Assembly: GCA_938003875.1 (NCBI GenBank)
Contig: CALKWO010000117.1
Span: 1-61,440, forward strand
Source of the DNA: an uncultured bacterium
Lineage (GTDB): Bacteria; Planctomycetota; Uabimicrobiia; Uabimicrobiales; JABWCH01
Direction: 5' to 3'
Length of the DNA stretch: 61,440 bases
Part shown: positions 54,197 to 61,440 of the stretch, piece by piece
How positions within the stretch are numbered: position 1 is the stretch's first letter
How the letters are laid out: the number at the start of each line of letters is the position of its first letter
Made by a program: the position numbers and the translations under genes
The notes under the pieces: model-generated
What the model was told of the DNA's origin: nothing
Database searches by the model: none
Seen by the model: only the letters and a program-made list of their open reading frames with translations

Positions 54197-56871
54197 CAAT
54201 AGTTCCATTCTTCCTGGTAATAGTAAAAATGGATTTCTACCATAGCAAAACAACTGACTTCTTCAAAAAAGGGCGTTATCATAGGCTGTGTCCTGCCCGA
54301 AATCTGGTCTGTATCATTATTCAGATGCACAGTAAAACGAATCTCGTCTCCTTTTTGGTAAAGCTTGCTCTTGAAGGGGACTTTCCATGTTCCATCCTGA
54401 AAAACTTCCTTCCCTTCAAAAAACATTTGTATGGACGTGCCATCTATAGGGCTATATCCTGTCCATCGGAGCGTTCCGAGATTCCACCAGGCAGATCCAG
54501 GAATGTGGGGAACGAATTTACCGACATAAACTGCCTGCTTTCTTTCGGCAGGTTGAAAGATGGTCTTTCCTGAACTGGCAGATTTGGCAAGATTTCCGCA
54601 CCAATAGTTCAACGTGCTGCCCATCTTGGGTTCATCGTTTTGCACTATCAGGCTAGTGGTCTGGATCTGCTTTTGTCCGTTTGGCTTTGCTACAAATTCC
54701 ATGCATTTTACAGAAAGATTGGGTTCCAGCACAGTGCTAGGTTCAACAGAGATGATAATACAAGAATAGGGAGAGAAAGGGCCTTCTACTTTTTTCTCCC
54801 AGCGGCTTCTGTCAAAGGGATGAATGAACTCGATATCTTTATTGATATACTCCTGGTATTGATAGCCAGCAATATTATGGACATTGGGCCTTGTTATCAG
54901 CATATTGGACGGCATGTTGTCGAAAATACCATCAAAAAGGCTCATATAGGGATAGAGAAAATTGCTGATTTTTAAATATTCTGTGGCATTGACCGTTGTC
55001 GTGAAAGTCCCAACATATAACCATGCTGTTCCATCCCATCTTTCCAGGTCGTATTCAAAGATGGAATTCAAAGGAAGACTAAAGCTGCCTGAAGTCCCTG
55101 TTGCAAAAGCATTATAAACCTGTTCCCAGAATAAAGAATAGAATTGTTCTTCTAACTCAGCATTTGCCTTGAAAATCATCCTTGTATCGCCGATCTCTGG
55201 ATTTTCTGGAGAAGATGCCTCGCAAAAATAAGCAGAGGAATTTTTGTGCAAATGGGTTAAAACTGTCTTCAAGGCACTTTGCCAATCTTGCCTGATCTTT
55301 GTTTTATAGCAAATTTCACCGCTTTTCTGAAGAATACCCTTTTCTGGATCTCCTACCAACAAAGAAGAAATACGGAGATTGTTTTCCGAAGCATTATAGC
55401 GCAGATGACGGCAAACCTTATATGTATCCAGATCATTGATCCAATACAACTCGATTGGATTTTCTAATTTGCCATCTTTGTCAACAGTGGATGTAAGAGA
55501 AAAAGCACCATTGACTATTTCTCCCAGTAAAATGCTTCCTCCCCCTCCTGTTGCGGTGATAACTCCACCAGGGCCTGGTATTACCTGATAGCCATCTTCC
55601 TCTGAGAAAAAATCAATCATGAGATTTCCCAGAATGTTATGATAGGTGGTGGTTTCATCTCCAGAGAATGGGCCTGTTATAGATCCATTGCTCTGGTCTT
55701 TAATGCAGGCAAGATCGTATTCGCGTTCTGAAGACATACGATAGCATTCAAACATTTTCAACATACTGCTAACAGTAAATTGAGTAATGATCTTGCCATC
55801 CTGTAGAATCTGTCCTGTGGAACGAAGGGAAAAACAACCTAAAGGGCCTAATGTAAACTCGGTATTAGAAACGATAATATCACTTTTGCTATAATGGCCT
55901 TCTGGACTTATATAGTTTGTATAGTAGTTTGGCTCATCGTAGTTTCTTGTATGAGCGTTTGTGGTTGTGGCAAGAAAAATCAGCTCTGCTTCTTTAAAAT
56001 TGATCCCAGTGCATACCCTTAATTCCTGGCGGAATTCATCCCAGGTACAAAAGGGACGATTTGCGACAATATATTCTGCTGTTTCTAAGGCTTTTTCATA
56101 GCTGATCTCTGTTCCATCATTGCTTTTGATTCCACAAAGAACAGCAGCAATCACTTCTTTGCTGGCACAATTTACGTTTACAGGCGTTCTTTTGGCAGTA
56201 GAAATGTTGTCTATGAGAATACCCCCAGCACCTTTTTTATAGACAATAGAGTATGTATTGACCCATCCATGTGTTCCGAGGTAGGGCTTGAGAATCGCCC
56301 ATGTATCTTTGTCTATTTGGGCTAACTCTTTCCATTGGTCTAAAGATTGATAGCCTCCCTTGATGTAATTCGCGCCATCGGTTTCTACAGCAGGACGATT
56401 CGGAACGATTCCTTTAGCAACGCTTTCTGCCTTTGCTTCTGGTATGCCGAGATAAAGGGCAAGATTTTTTAGCATCCGCTCCAGAGGATAGTCTTTTTTA
56501 GAAGGATCATTGACATCTGTTTCTATAACGGCATCAGGATAGTTGATATTCAAAAAGCTGCTGGTTTCATGGGCTTCTACTGTGTACTGGTATAGCAACT
56601 GCTGATTCACGGCTTTTTGATAGGGATTTTGTAAAATGGCATTGTCCCAGCTTGAGATGCCATGCTGCGTGATGTGTTCCCGAACTTTACATGCAGTAAA
56701 ATGGATCCCTGCATTCGCCAGAAATCGTGCATGTGCATTCAGTTCATAAGATGCCGTTGCGCTTTGATCAAGCTGGGTTATTTTGGCAAAGCTGACGGCC
56801 AAAATACACAAAACTCCCAAAACAGCTACGCCCATAATCAGGGCAATTCCTTTTCTAGCATAGAAAAGCAT
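54196..56871 (-). CDS. giant GspK-like type II secretion prepilin
   Basis: 891 residues, against about 320 for usual GspK. Begins with a prepilin-like signal: ARKG then IALIMGVAVLGVLCILAVSFA, as in bacterial minor pseudopilins, and lacks Glu at +5 as GspK does. Residues about 100-340 hold the GspK helical saddle pattern (SFLNINYPDA, YQSLDQWKEL, TPVNVNCASKEV, RPFCTWDEFRQEL), followed by about 500 residues of beta-rich sequence without known motif. Expected at the tip of a type II secretion pseudopilus. No other gsp genes lie in the window. Confidence 0.78.
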   Translation of the reverse strand: MLFYARKGIALIMGVAVLGVLCILAVSFAKITQLDQSATASYELNAHARFLANAGIHFTACKVREHITQHGISSWDNAILQNPYQKAVNQQLLYQYTVEAHETSSFLNINYPDAVIETDVNDPSKKDYPLERMLKNLALYLGIPEAKAESVAKGIVPNRPAVETDGANYIKGGYQSLDQWKELAQIDKDTWAILKPYLGTHGWVNTYSIVYKKGAGGILIDNISTAKRTPVNVNCASKEVIAAVLCGIKSNDGTEISYEKALETAEYIVANRPFCTWDEFRQELRVCTGINFKEAELIFLATTTNAHTRNYDEPNYYTNYISPEGHYSKSDIIVSNTEFTLGPLGCFSLRSTGQILQDGKIITQFTVSSMLKMFECYRMSSEREYDLACIKDQSNGSITGPFSGDETTTYHNILGNLMIDFFSEEDGYQVIPGPGGVITATGGGGSILLGEIVNGAFSLTSTVDKDGKLENPIELYWINDLDTYKVCRHLRYNASENNLRISSLLVGDPEKGILQKSGEICYKTKIRQDWQSALKTVLTHLHKNSSAYFCEASSPENPEIGDTRMIFKANAELEEQFYSLFWEQVYNAFATGTSGSFSLPLNSIFEYDLERWDGTAWLYVGTFTTTVNATEYLKISNFLYPYMSLFDGIFDNMPSNMLITRPNVHNIAGYQYQEYINKDIEFIHPFDRSRWEKKVEGPFSPYSCIIISVEPSTVLEPNLSVKCMEFVAKPNGQKQIQTTSLIVQNDEPKMGSTLNYWCGNLAKSASSGKTIFQPAERKQAVYVGKFVPHIPGSAWWNLGTLRWTGYSPIDGTSIQMFFEGKEVFQDGTWKVPFKSKLYQKGDEIRFTVHLNNDTDQISGRTQPMITPFFEEVSCFAMVEIHFYYYQEEWNY

Positions 56872-56904
56872 ACATTTTCTCCCCTAACTTGGATTGAGAA
56901 ATGG

Positions 56905-56990
56905 ATTTGTAGCCGCAGGTTTGGGCCGTATAGAACAAGGCATACAAAAAAGATCTGACCAGCCCAAACCTGGGCCTCTTGCAATAGTTT
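56905..56990 (+). repeat. palindromic repeat copy F, variant
   Basis: 'ttgtagccgcaggtttgggcc' with arm GCAGGTTTGGGC and partner GCCCAAACCTGGGC. The core bases changed in both arms together (GGTTTGGGC pairs with GCCCAAACC), so the palindrome is kept while its sequence differs from the main family. Confidence 0.7.
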
Positions 56991-57038
56991 CTGACTGAAT
57001 TAGAAAAAAGTTTTCGATTCCTTTAGAGGGAATTGATA

Positions 57039-57128
57039 GAAGACGCAGGGATTGCGCTGGCGTTGGGCTTTTGAGCAGACATGACTTTTTCGGCGCAACC
57101 CTGCGGCTACAATCTATTGCAAAGCAAT
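57039..57128 (-). repeat. palindromic repeat copy G, inverted
   Basis: GCAGGGATTGCGC, loop with 'ttttgagcagac', GCGCAACCCTGC and 'ggctacaatctattgc': the exact reverse of the family, close to copy F. Lies between the prepilin and DUF35 genes. Confidence 0.8.
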
Positions 57129-57152
57129 ATTTTAAGACTTAAGATGTAACTT

Positions 57153-57557
57153 TTATGAATTGTAATCCGCCACTGGTACAGCTTTATAGCCATAGCAAAG
57201 GACTCCCTGCTTGCCATCTTTCTGGATGAGACGGAATTCCAGGAAAAGCTTTTGTCCAGAGGCCAGCTTATCCAGATCCACATCTACAATCTGGCATGTG
57301 ATCTTTAGTCCTGGCACTACTTCTATGATGCCTACCGCATAAGGAGCCTGATCCGAGAAAGAAGAGGGAGGAGTTCTTATGATTGTATAGGTAACAAGCG
57401 TGCCTTCCCAGGGGAGTTTGATTGATTCAAATTCTCTATGAAAGCAGGAATTACACACAAGACGAGGTGGAAAAAAAGTCTTTCCACATTTTTTGCATTT
57501 GGCCGCTTCCAGGCGGTATCTTTGAGGGAATTCTCTCCAAATTTTTGCAGGAAACAT
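57153..57557 (-). CDS. DUF35 zinc-ribbon / OB-fold protein
   Basis: 134 residues. N-terminal zinc ribbon C21-x2-C24 and C35-x2-C38, then an OB-fold (about 48-130). In archaea and related bacteria these proteins form a scaffold joining thiolase and HMG-CoA synthase so that acetoacetyl-CoA is channelled. GGAGG lies before the ATG and the thiolase stop is 1 bp upstream, so the three genes are a tight operon. Third gene. Confidence 0.9.
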   Translation of the reverse strand: MFPAKIWREFPQRYRLEAAKCKKCGKTFFPPRLVCNSCFHREFESIKLPWEGTLVTYTIIRTPPSSFSDQAPYAVGIIEVVPGLKITCQIVDVDLDKLASGQKLFLEFRLIQKDGKQGVLCYGYKAVPVADYNS

Positions 57558-57558
57558 G

Positions 57559-58716
57559 TTAGCACGCCTCCAAAATATGAACTACACTACTTGCTGCCGT
57601 TCCACCCATATTTTGAGCAAGACCAATCTTTGCGTTCTGCACTTGTCTTTGTCCTGCTTCATTACGCAATTGCTCCACAAGCTCTATGATTTGCGCAATC
57701 CCTGTTGCACCTACGGGATGCCCTTTGGATTTCAATCCGCCCGATACATTGACAGGAAGCTTTCCACCCAACGCAGTGATGCCTTGTCCCGCAGCTTTTC
57801 CTGCCTGTCCAGGGGCAAAGAATCCCATGGATTCCAGGGCGCAGATCTCTGCTATGCTAAAGCAATCATGCACTTCTACCAGATTCACGGATTCTGGCCC
57901 GATTTTGGCTTGAGCAAAGGCCTTTTTCGATGCAATGGCTGCTGATGCGAAAAATTCTATCTGTTTACGATCATGCAAGGCAATGCTGTCTGTAGCATGA
58001 GCACTTCCCAGAATTTTTACAGGCCTTTTTTGGCTTAAAGACTTTGCTTTTTCCAGAGGACACAATATCACGGCTGCTGCTCCATCTGTAATGGGAGAGC
58101 AATCTAAAAGGTGCAAAGGATCTGCTACCATGGAAGAGTGCAAAACCTCTTCTATTGTAATGGCCCTTTGGAATTGAGCATTAGGGTTCTTGAGGCCATG
58201 AGCATGGTTCTTGACAGGTACTGCGGCCATATCCTGGCTTGTAATACCATATTTCTGCATATAGACTCTGGCGATCAAGGCATAAAGTCCAGGAAAGGTA
58301 ATGCCGTGGAAAGATTCGTATTCCTGGTCGGCTGCTGTTCCTAAAGCATAAGTGGCTTCTGAGCCATCTACGTCTGTCATTTTCTCTACACCGCCTGCCA
58401 GAACTATATCGGACATTCCACAGGCTACTTCCATATAAGCCTGACGGAATGCTACACCACCTGATGCACAGGCAGATTCTACTCTGACAGCAGGCACTGG
58501 GCATACACCCAGATAATCTGCCATGAGTGGGCCAATATGTTCTTGTCCATTGAATAAACCACCTGACATACACCCAACATAGAGAGAATCGATCTGGGCT
58601 ATTCCAGCATCGTCCATGGCTTTGAGAGCTGCTTCTACAAACAAATCTCGAAGGGAACTTTTCCAGCATTCTCCCCATTTGGTCATACCAATACCGATTA
58701 CTGCTACTTCTCGCAT
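57559..58716 (-). CDS. archaeal-type acetyl-CoA C-acetyltransferase
   Basis: 385 residues. Thiolase fold with nucleophile C83 in VESACASGG, the GGLKSKGHPVGATG segment and catalytic VEVHDCF (in place of the bacterial NEAF). This is the thiolase type that works with archaeal HMG-CoA synthase and DUF35. Condenses two acetyl-CoA to acetoacetyl-CoA. It follows the synthase gene by 8 bp. Confidence 0.9.
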   Translation of the reverse strand: MREVAVIGIGMTKWGECWKSSLRDLFVEAALKAMDDAGIAQIDSLYVGCMSGGLFNGQEHIGPLMADYLGVCPVPAVRVESACASGGVAFRQAYMEVACGMSDIVLAGGVEKMTDVDGSEATYALGTAADQEYESFHGITFPGLYALIARVYMQKYGITSQDMAAVPVKNHAHGLKNPNAQFQRAITIEEVLHSSMVADPLHLLDCSPITDGAAAVILCPLEKAKSLSQKRPVKILGSAHATDSIALHDRKQIEFFASAAIASKKAFAQAKIGPESVNLVEVHDCFSIAEICALESMGFFAPGQAGKAAGQGITALGGKLPVNVSGGLKSKGHPVGATGIAQIIELVEQLRNEAGQRQVQNAKIGLAQNMGGTAASSVVHILEAC

Positions 58717-58724
58717 ATTTCCCC

Positions 58725-59771
58725 CTATTCTGCTTTCAAAATTTTTCCACGGAATTTAGCGTAAGTACCATAGTCCAGATACCGTTTGGATAAATCAAGC
58801 TGCTGTTTGGTTCTGGGTGCTTTGGCTTGTATTTCTTTAATTCTATCGGTGGTTCTGATGACAAAACCATCGCTTCCTGCTCCTGATCCAAAAGAAACAA
58901 GCAAAATCAGATCGCCTGGTTCTGCTTTGTCCAGAACAGCAGAAAGTCCCATAGGCGAAGCACCAGAATAGGTATTTCCCAAAGTAGGCGAAAGCCGTCC
59001 ATCTTCCCATTGTTCTCTTTTAAAACCAAGCTTTTGGGCTGCCAGCATAGGAAATTTTCCATTAGGCTGGTGGAAGATAGCATACTTGAAATCTTGCGGC
59101 TTTTTGCCTACTTTTTTCATGATCCCCTGAGCGCAAGAAAGCGTATGATGAAAATAGGCTGGCTCCCCAGTAAAACGGCTTCCATGCTCAGGATAGTGCT
59201 GGTATTCTCTACGCCAGAAATCGGGGGTATCTGTGCAGAAAGAATACGTTTCTTCAATTTCCGCTGCAACATTATCATTGCCAAGGATATAAGCTGCCGC
59301 TCCTGCTGCTGCAGAAAATTCCAGAGCATCACCTGGTGCTCCCTGAGATGTGTCTGCCGCAATCGCCAGACCATATCGAATTTTTCCAGAACAAACCAGG
59401 CCATAAGCTACAAACATGGCTTCTGTTCCAGCCTTACAGGCAAATTCAAAGTCAGCACAATGCACTTCTGGAATAGCACCAATGGCTTCTGCAACAGCAG
59501 TACCACTAGGTTTTACGGCATAAGGATGTGATTCAGATCCAATATAAACAGCGTCTATGTGTTGAGGATTAATCTGGGCACGCAAGAGTGCTCTTCGGGC
59601 GGCTTCCACAGACATAGTGATCACATCCTGGTCAGGAGCAGGGACAGACTTTTCTTGTAGCATCAAGCCTTTTTTATAGCTTTCAGCGTCCGTTCCCCAA
59701 ACCTTGGCAATTTCTTCTACCTTGATGCGGTAGCGAGGGATATAACTTCCATATCCAACAATTCCTGCCAT
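58725..59771 (-). CDS. archaeal-type hydroxymethylglutaryl-CoA synthase
   Basis: 348 residues. Catalytic Cys112 in FACKAGTE, Glu80 in IGSESHPYAVKP and His234 in FHQPNGKFP, as in archaeal HMG-CoA synthase. It makes HMG-CoA, the entry to the mevalonate route; later mevalonate genes are not in the window. First gene of a three-gene operon, with GGAGG before ATG. It may feed isoprenoids to enzymes such as the polyprenyl synthase at 42.6-44.1 kb, or have another HMG-CoA-based role. Confidence 0.92.
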   Translation of the reverse strand: MAGIVGYGSYIPRYRIKVEEIAKVWGTDAESYKKGLMLQEKSVPAPDQDVITMSVEAARRALLRAQINPQHIDAVYIGSESHPYAVKPSGTAVAEAIGAIPEVHCADFEFACKAGTEAMFVAYGLVCSGKIRYGLAIAADTSQGAPGDALEFSAAAGAAAYILGNDNVAAEIEETYSFCTDTPDFWRREYQHYPEHGSRFTGEPAYFHHTLSCAQGIMKKVGKKPQDFKYAIFHQPNGKFPMLAAQKLGFKREQWEDGRLSPTLGNTYSGASPMGLSAVLDKAEPGDLILLVSFGSGAGSDGFVIRTTDRIKEIQAKAPRTKQQLDLSKRYLDYGTYAKFRGKILKAE

Positions 59772-59842
59772 TCGTTAGCCTCCATAAAAAAAGTTTTGAC
59801 TTTTTAATTTTTTACCTTTTTTTGTAATAGTCAAAGTGATCC

Positions 59843-59889
59843 TGTGCAAAATGAGCAGTGCTATAAAATAGCATCTGCTCCATTGTGCG
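59843..59889. repeat. imperfect hairpin before the HMG-CoA synthase gene
   Basis: GAGCAG-t-GCTAT-aaa-ATAGC-at-CTGCTC (59853-59880) with weaker outer pairing to 59889. It lies about 75 bp upstream of the ATG on the minus strand, in the leader or promoter. The remaining 59772-60113 region is AT-rich with one palindromic repeat (copy H). Confidence 0.45.
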
Positions 59890-60016
59890 GTATTAACAAC
59901 ACTTTGGCCAGAACATTTTTACCTTTTTTATTCTATCCAAAAATTTCAGAGGAAACAAACAAATTTTATAAATTTGTATTTTAGTCAATAGGTATTCATT
60001 TTAAAAGCTTGTCTTT

Positions 60017-60105
60017 CGATAGATTGTAGCCGCAGGGTTGCGCCGCAAAAGTCGCGTCTGCTCAAAAGACTAACGCCAGCGCAATCCCTGCGTCTTTTCT
60101 CAATA
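60017..60105 (+). repeat. palindromic repeat copy H
   Basis: 'atagattgtagcc', GCAGGGTTGCGC, 'gtctgctcaaaag', GCGCAATCCCTGC and 'ctcaatacgg'. Main family form. It separates the lhgO and HMG-CoA synthase operons. Confidence 0.85.
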
Positions 60106-60113
60106 CGGATTTC

Positions 60114-61310
60114 TTAATGGATGTTCGCCATATCCACAATTTGTTTGGCGATTGCCAGGGAAGCTGTAGCCGCAGGAGATGGGGCATTGACTACATGAAC
60201 CATTCTGTGGGCTGATTTTACCCAGAAGTCATCCACGAGAGCCCCTTTGGGATCAAGTGCCTGCGCTCTTACTCCAGCTTTATAAGGGGTAACGTCTTCA
60301 TCTTTCAGATCAGGGATCATCTTGCGGGCATCGTTCAGGAAGGCAAAACGGAAAGTAGATCGGTACATTTCATTGATGCCGACCTTCCAGAATTTCAAAG
60401 CCATTACCCAGAATCCTGGATAGGCAATCGTTCCCATAGTATCACAAATAGAAAAAGAAGTCTTTTTGTACCCTTCTCGTTTGAAGGCAAGCACTGCATT
60501 TGGCCCGACTTCTACACCACCATGGATCATTCTCGTAAAGTGGACACCCAGGAAGGGAAGAGTAGGATCAGGAACAGGATAGATCAATCCTTTAACATAA
60601 AATTCTTTATCTTGGTTAAGCTTGTAGTATTCTCCACGGAAAGGAACAATCTTAGCTCCTGGTTCTACACCAGCCATCTTCGCTATTTTATCAGAATAAA
60701 GCCCAGCGCAGTTGATCAGAAATTCGCTCGTCACCTTACCTTTGTTCGTTGTAATGGTAAGAGATTCTTCTTTTACATCAATATGGGTCACTTCTTCTTC
60801 CAGATGGATTTCGCCTTTCCTGCTCTGGATGATTTCTGCAAATTTGGCACATACATCCTGATAGGAAACGATAGAGGTTCCAGGAATCCAAAGGCCTTTC
60901 AATCCTTTCAGATAAGGCTCTTTTTCTTTCATGATCTCAGGGCCGATCACTTCAACTCCAGGGATTCCATTATCCTGTGCGCGTTTGAGAAGATTGTCCA
61001 GCCTGGGAACTTCTTTTTCCGTAAGGGCCACGATAATCTTCCCTGTTTCCTGCATGGGCACATGGTGTTCTCGACAAAACTGTTTGATCAGCTTTACGCC
61101 TTCCACACAGGTTTTGGCTTTCATGGAACCAGGTTTATAGTAGATTCCTGAGTGGATTACTCCACTGTTATGCCCTGTCTGATGATAGGCAAGTTCTTTT
61201 TCTTTTTCAAAAAGCACAAGCTTTTTATCTGGAAAACGATAGGAAAGCTCCAGGGCTGTTGCCAGACCAACAACACCGCCGCCGACAATTGCAAAATCAT
61301 AATGCGACAT
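60114..61310 (-). CDS. lhgO: L-2-hydroxyglutarate oxidase
   Basis: 398 residues. FAD-binding GGGVVGL at about 9-15, followed by the LhgO blocks HQTGHNSGVIHSGIYY, GKIIVALTE, FRGEYYKL and AQALDPKG near the end. Oxidises L-2-hydroxyglutarate to 2-oxoglutarate, usually at the membrane. Monocistronic; GGAGG precedes the ATG. Confidence 0.93.
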   Translation of the reverse strand: MSHYDFAIVGGGVVGLATALELSYRFPDKKLVLFEKEKELAYHQTGHNSGVIHSGIYYKPGSMKAKTCVEGVKLIKQFCREHHVPMQETGKIIVALTEKEVPRLDNLLKRAQDNGIPGVEVIGPEIMKEKEPYLKGLKGLWIPGTSIVSYQDVCAKFAEIIQSRKGEIHLEEEVTHIDVKEESLTITTNKGKVTSEFLINCAGLYSDKIAKMAGVEPGAKIVPFRGEYYKLNQDKEFYVKGLIYPVPDPTLPFLGVHFTRMIHGGVEVGPNAVLAFKREGYKKTSFSICDTMGTIAYPGFWVMALKFWKVGINEMYRSTFRFAFLNDARKMIPDLKDEDVTPYKAGVRAQALDPKGALVDDFWVKSAHRMVHVVNAPSPAATASLAIAKQIVDMANIH

Positions 61311-61440
61311 ATTTTCCTCCTTCTATAGCAATGAGAATTCACTAAATTCCTTATTTGTACTATATTCCGCAGCTTGTAAGTGAAATTTTTCGATTTTTAA
61401 AGAGAACCACAGATAAACACAGATAAACACAAATAAGAAT
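61311..61440. other. right-edge intergenic with ACACAGATAAAC repeat
   Basis: No ORF. 61403-61440 contains agataaacac in tandem followed by 'aaataagaat', a member of the short ACAGATAAACACAGATAA dispersed repeats. Confidence 0.6.

Noticed and set aside
14760..60105. CRISPR array
   Set aside because: The palindromic repeats are scattered, unevenly spaced and in both orientations, and no cas gene is present.

Overview
The window is about 61 kb of AT-rich bacterial chromosome. Gene starts mostly carry AGGAG-type ribosome binding sites. I see no phage, plasmid, transposase, rRNA, tRNA or CRISPR array. Several traits point to the Planctomycetota or a related PVC-type lineage: a very large Ser/Thr kinase fused to TPR and HEAT repeats, PEP-CTERM proteins, many lipoproteins, a giant GspK-like prepilin, and tandem 'CCCAGGGC-loop-GCCCTGGG' hairpins. 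The phylum is an inference and would need a marker-gene check.

Layout. 0.2-9.3 kb (minus): MrfA/YprA-type helicase with an HNH insert, a membrane Cache-PAS-CBS-DUF294 protein, and the kinase-TPR-HEAT protein. 9.4-10.2 kb: a small RRM RNA-binding protein with a clear promoter and an unusually long leader of about 360 nt. 10.3-17.1 kb: a lipoprotein, a small membrane protein, a REC-GAF-histidine kinase, a coiled-coil protein capped by two copies of an LPP20-like domain, an S51-peptidase-like protein and two lipoproteins. 17.6-25.6 kb (minus): complete kdpABCDE potassium uptake and sensing operon, split between kdpB and kdpC by two tandem copies of a palindromic repeat. 26-30.2 kb: MoxR ATPase and an AddB-like protein that keeps its iron-sulfur cysteines but has a degraded nuclease site. 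30.6-34.6 kb (minus): three tandem PEP-CTERM genes with different N-terminal domains and almost identical 750-bp 3' halves. 34.9-36.5 kb: glucose-6-phosphate isomerase.

36.6-46.1 kb is the region most likely to hold something undescribed. Two divergent operons face each other. The minus one has an SDR protein lacking the catalytic YxxxK, fused to an unknown domain, and a 730-aa partner with a possible SCP2-like segment. The plus one has a radical SAM enzyme, a DUF116-polyprenyl synthase fusion, a GT2-GtrA membrane glycosyltransferase and a nitroreductase-like protein. Together they look like a pathway for a modified, possibly glycosylated, polyprenyl lipid. At 57.1-59.8 kb an archaeal-type HMG-CoA synthase, thiolase and DUF35 operon could feed isoprenoid precursor supply.

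46.2-50.9 kb (plus): three tandem lipoproteins, two sharing a domain, the third an NMT1/THI5-like binding protein. 51-56.9 kb (minus): GHL10-type hydrolase, AGE-family sugar epimerase, and a GspK-like prepilin translationally coupled to a methyltransferase. 60.1-61.3 kb: L-2-hydroxyglutarate oxidase.

Between genes there are at least eight copies of an 80-110 bp imperfect palindrome in both orientations, plus copies of short dispersed repeats of the 'CACAGAGAC', 'CACGAATTACGCGAATG' and 'ACACAGATAAAC' types. These repeats are the main non-coding theme of the window.
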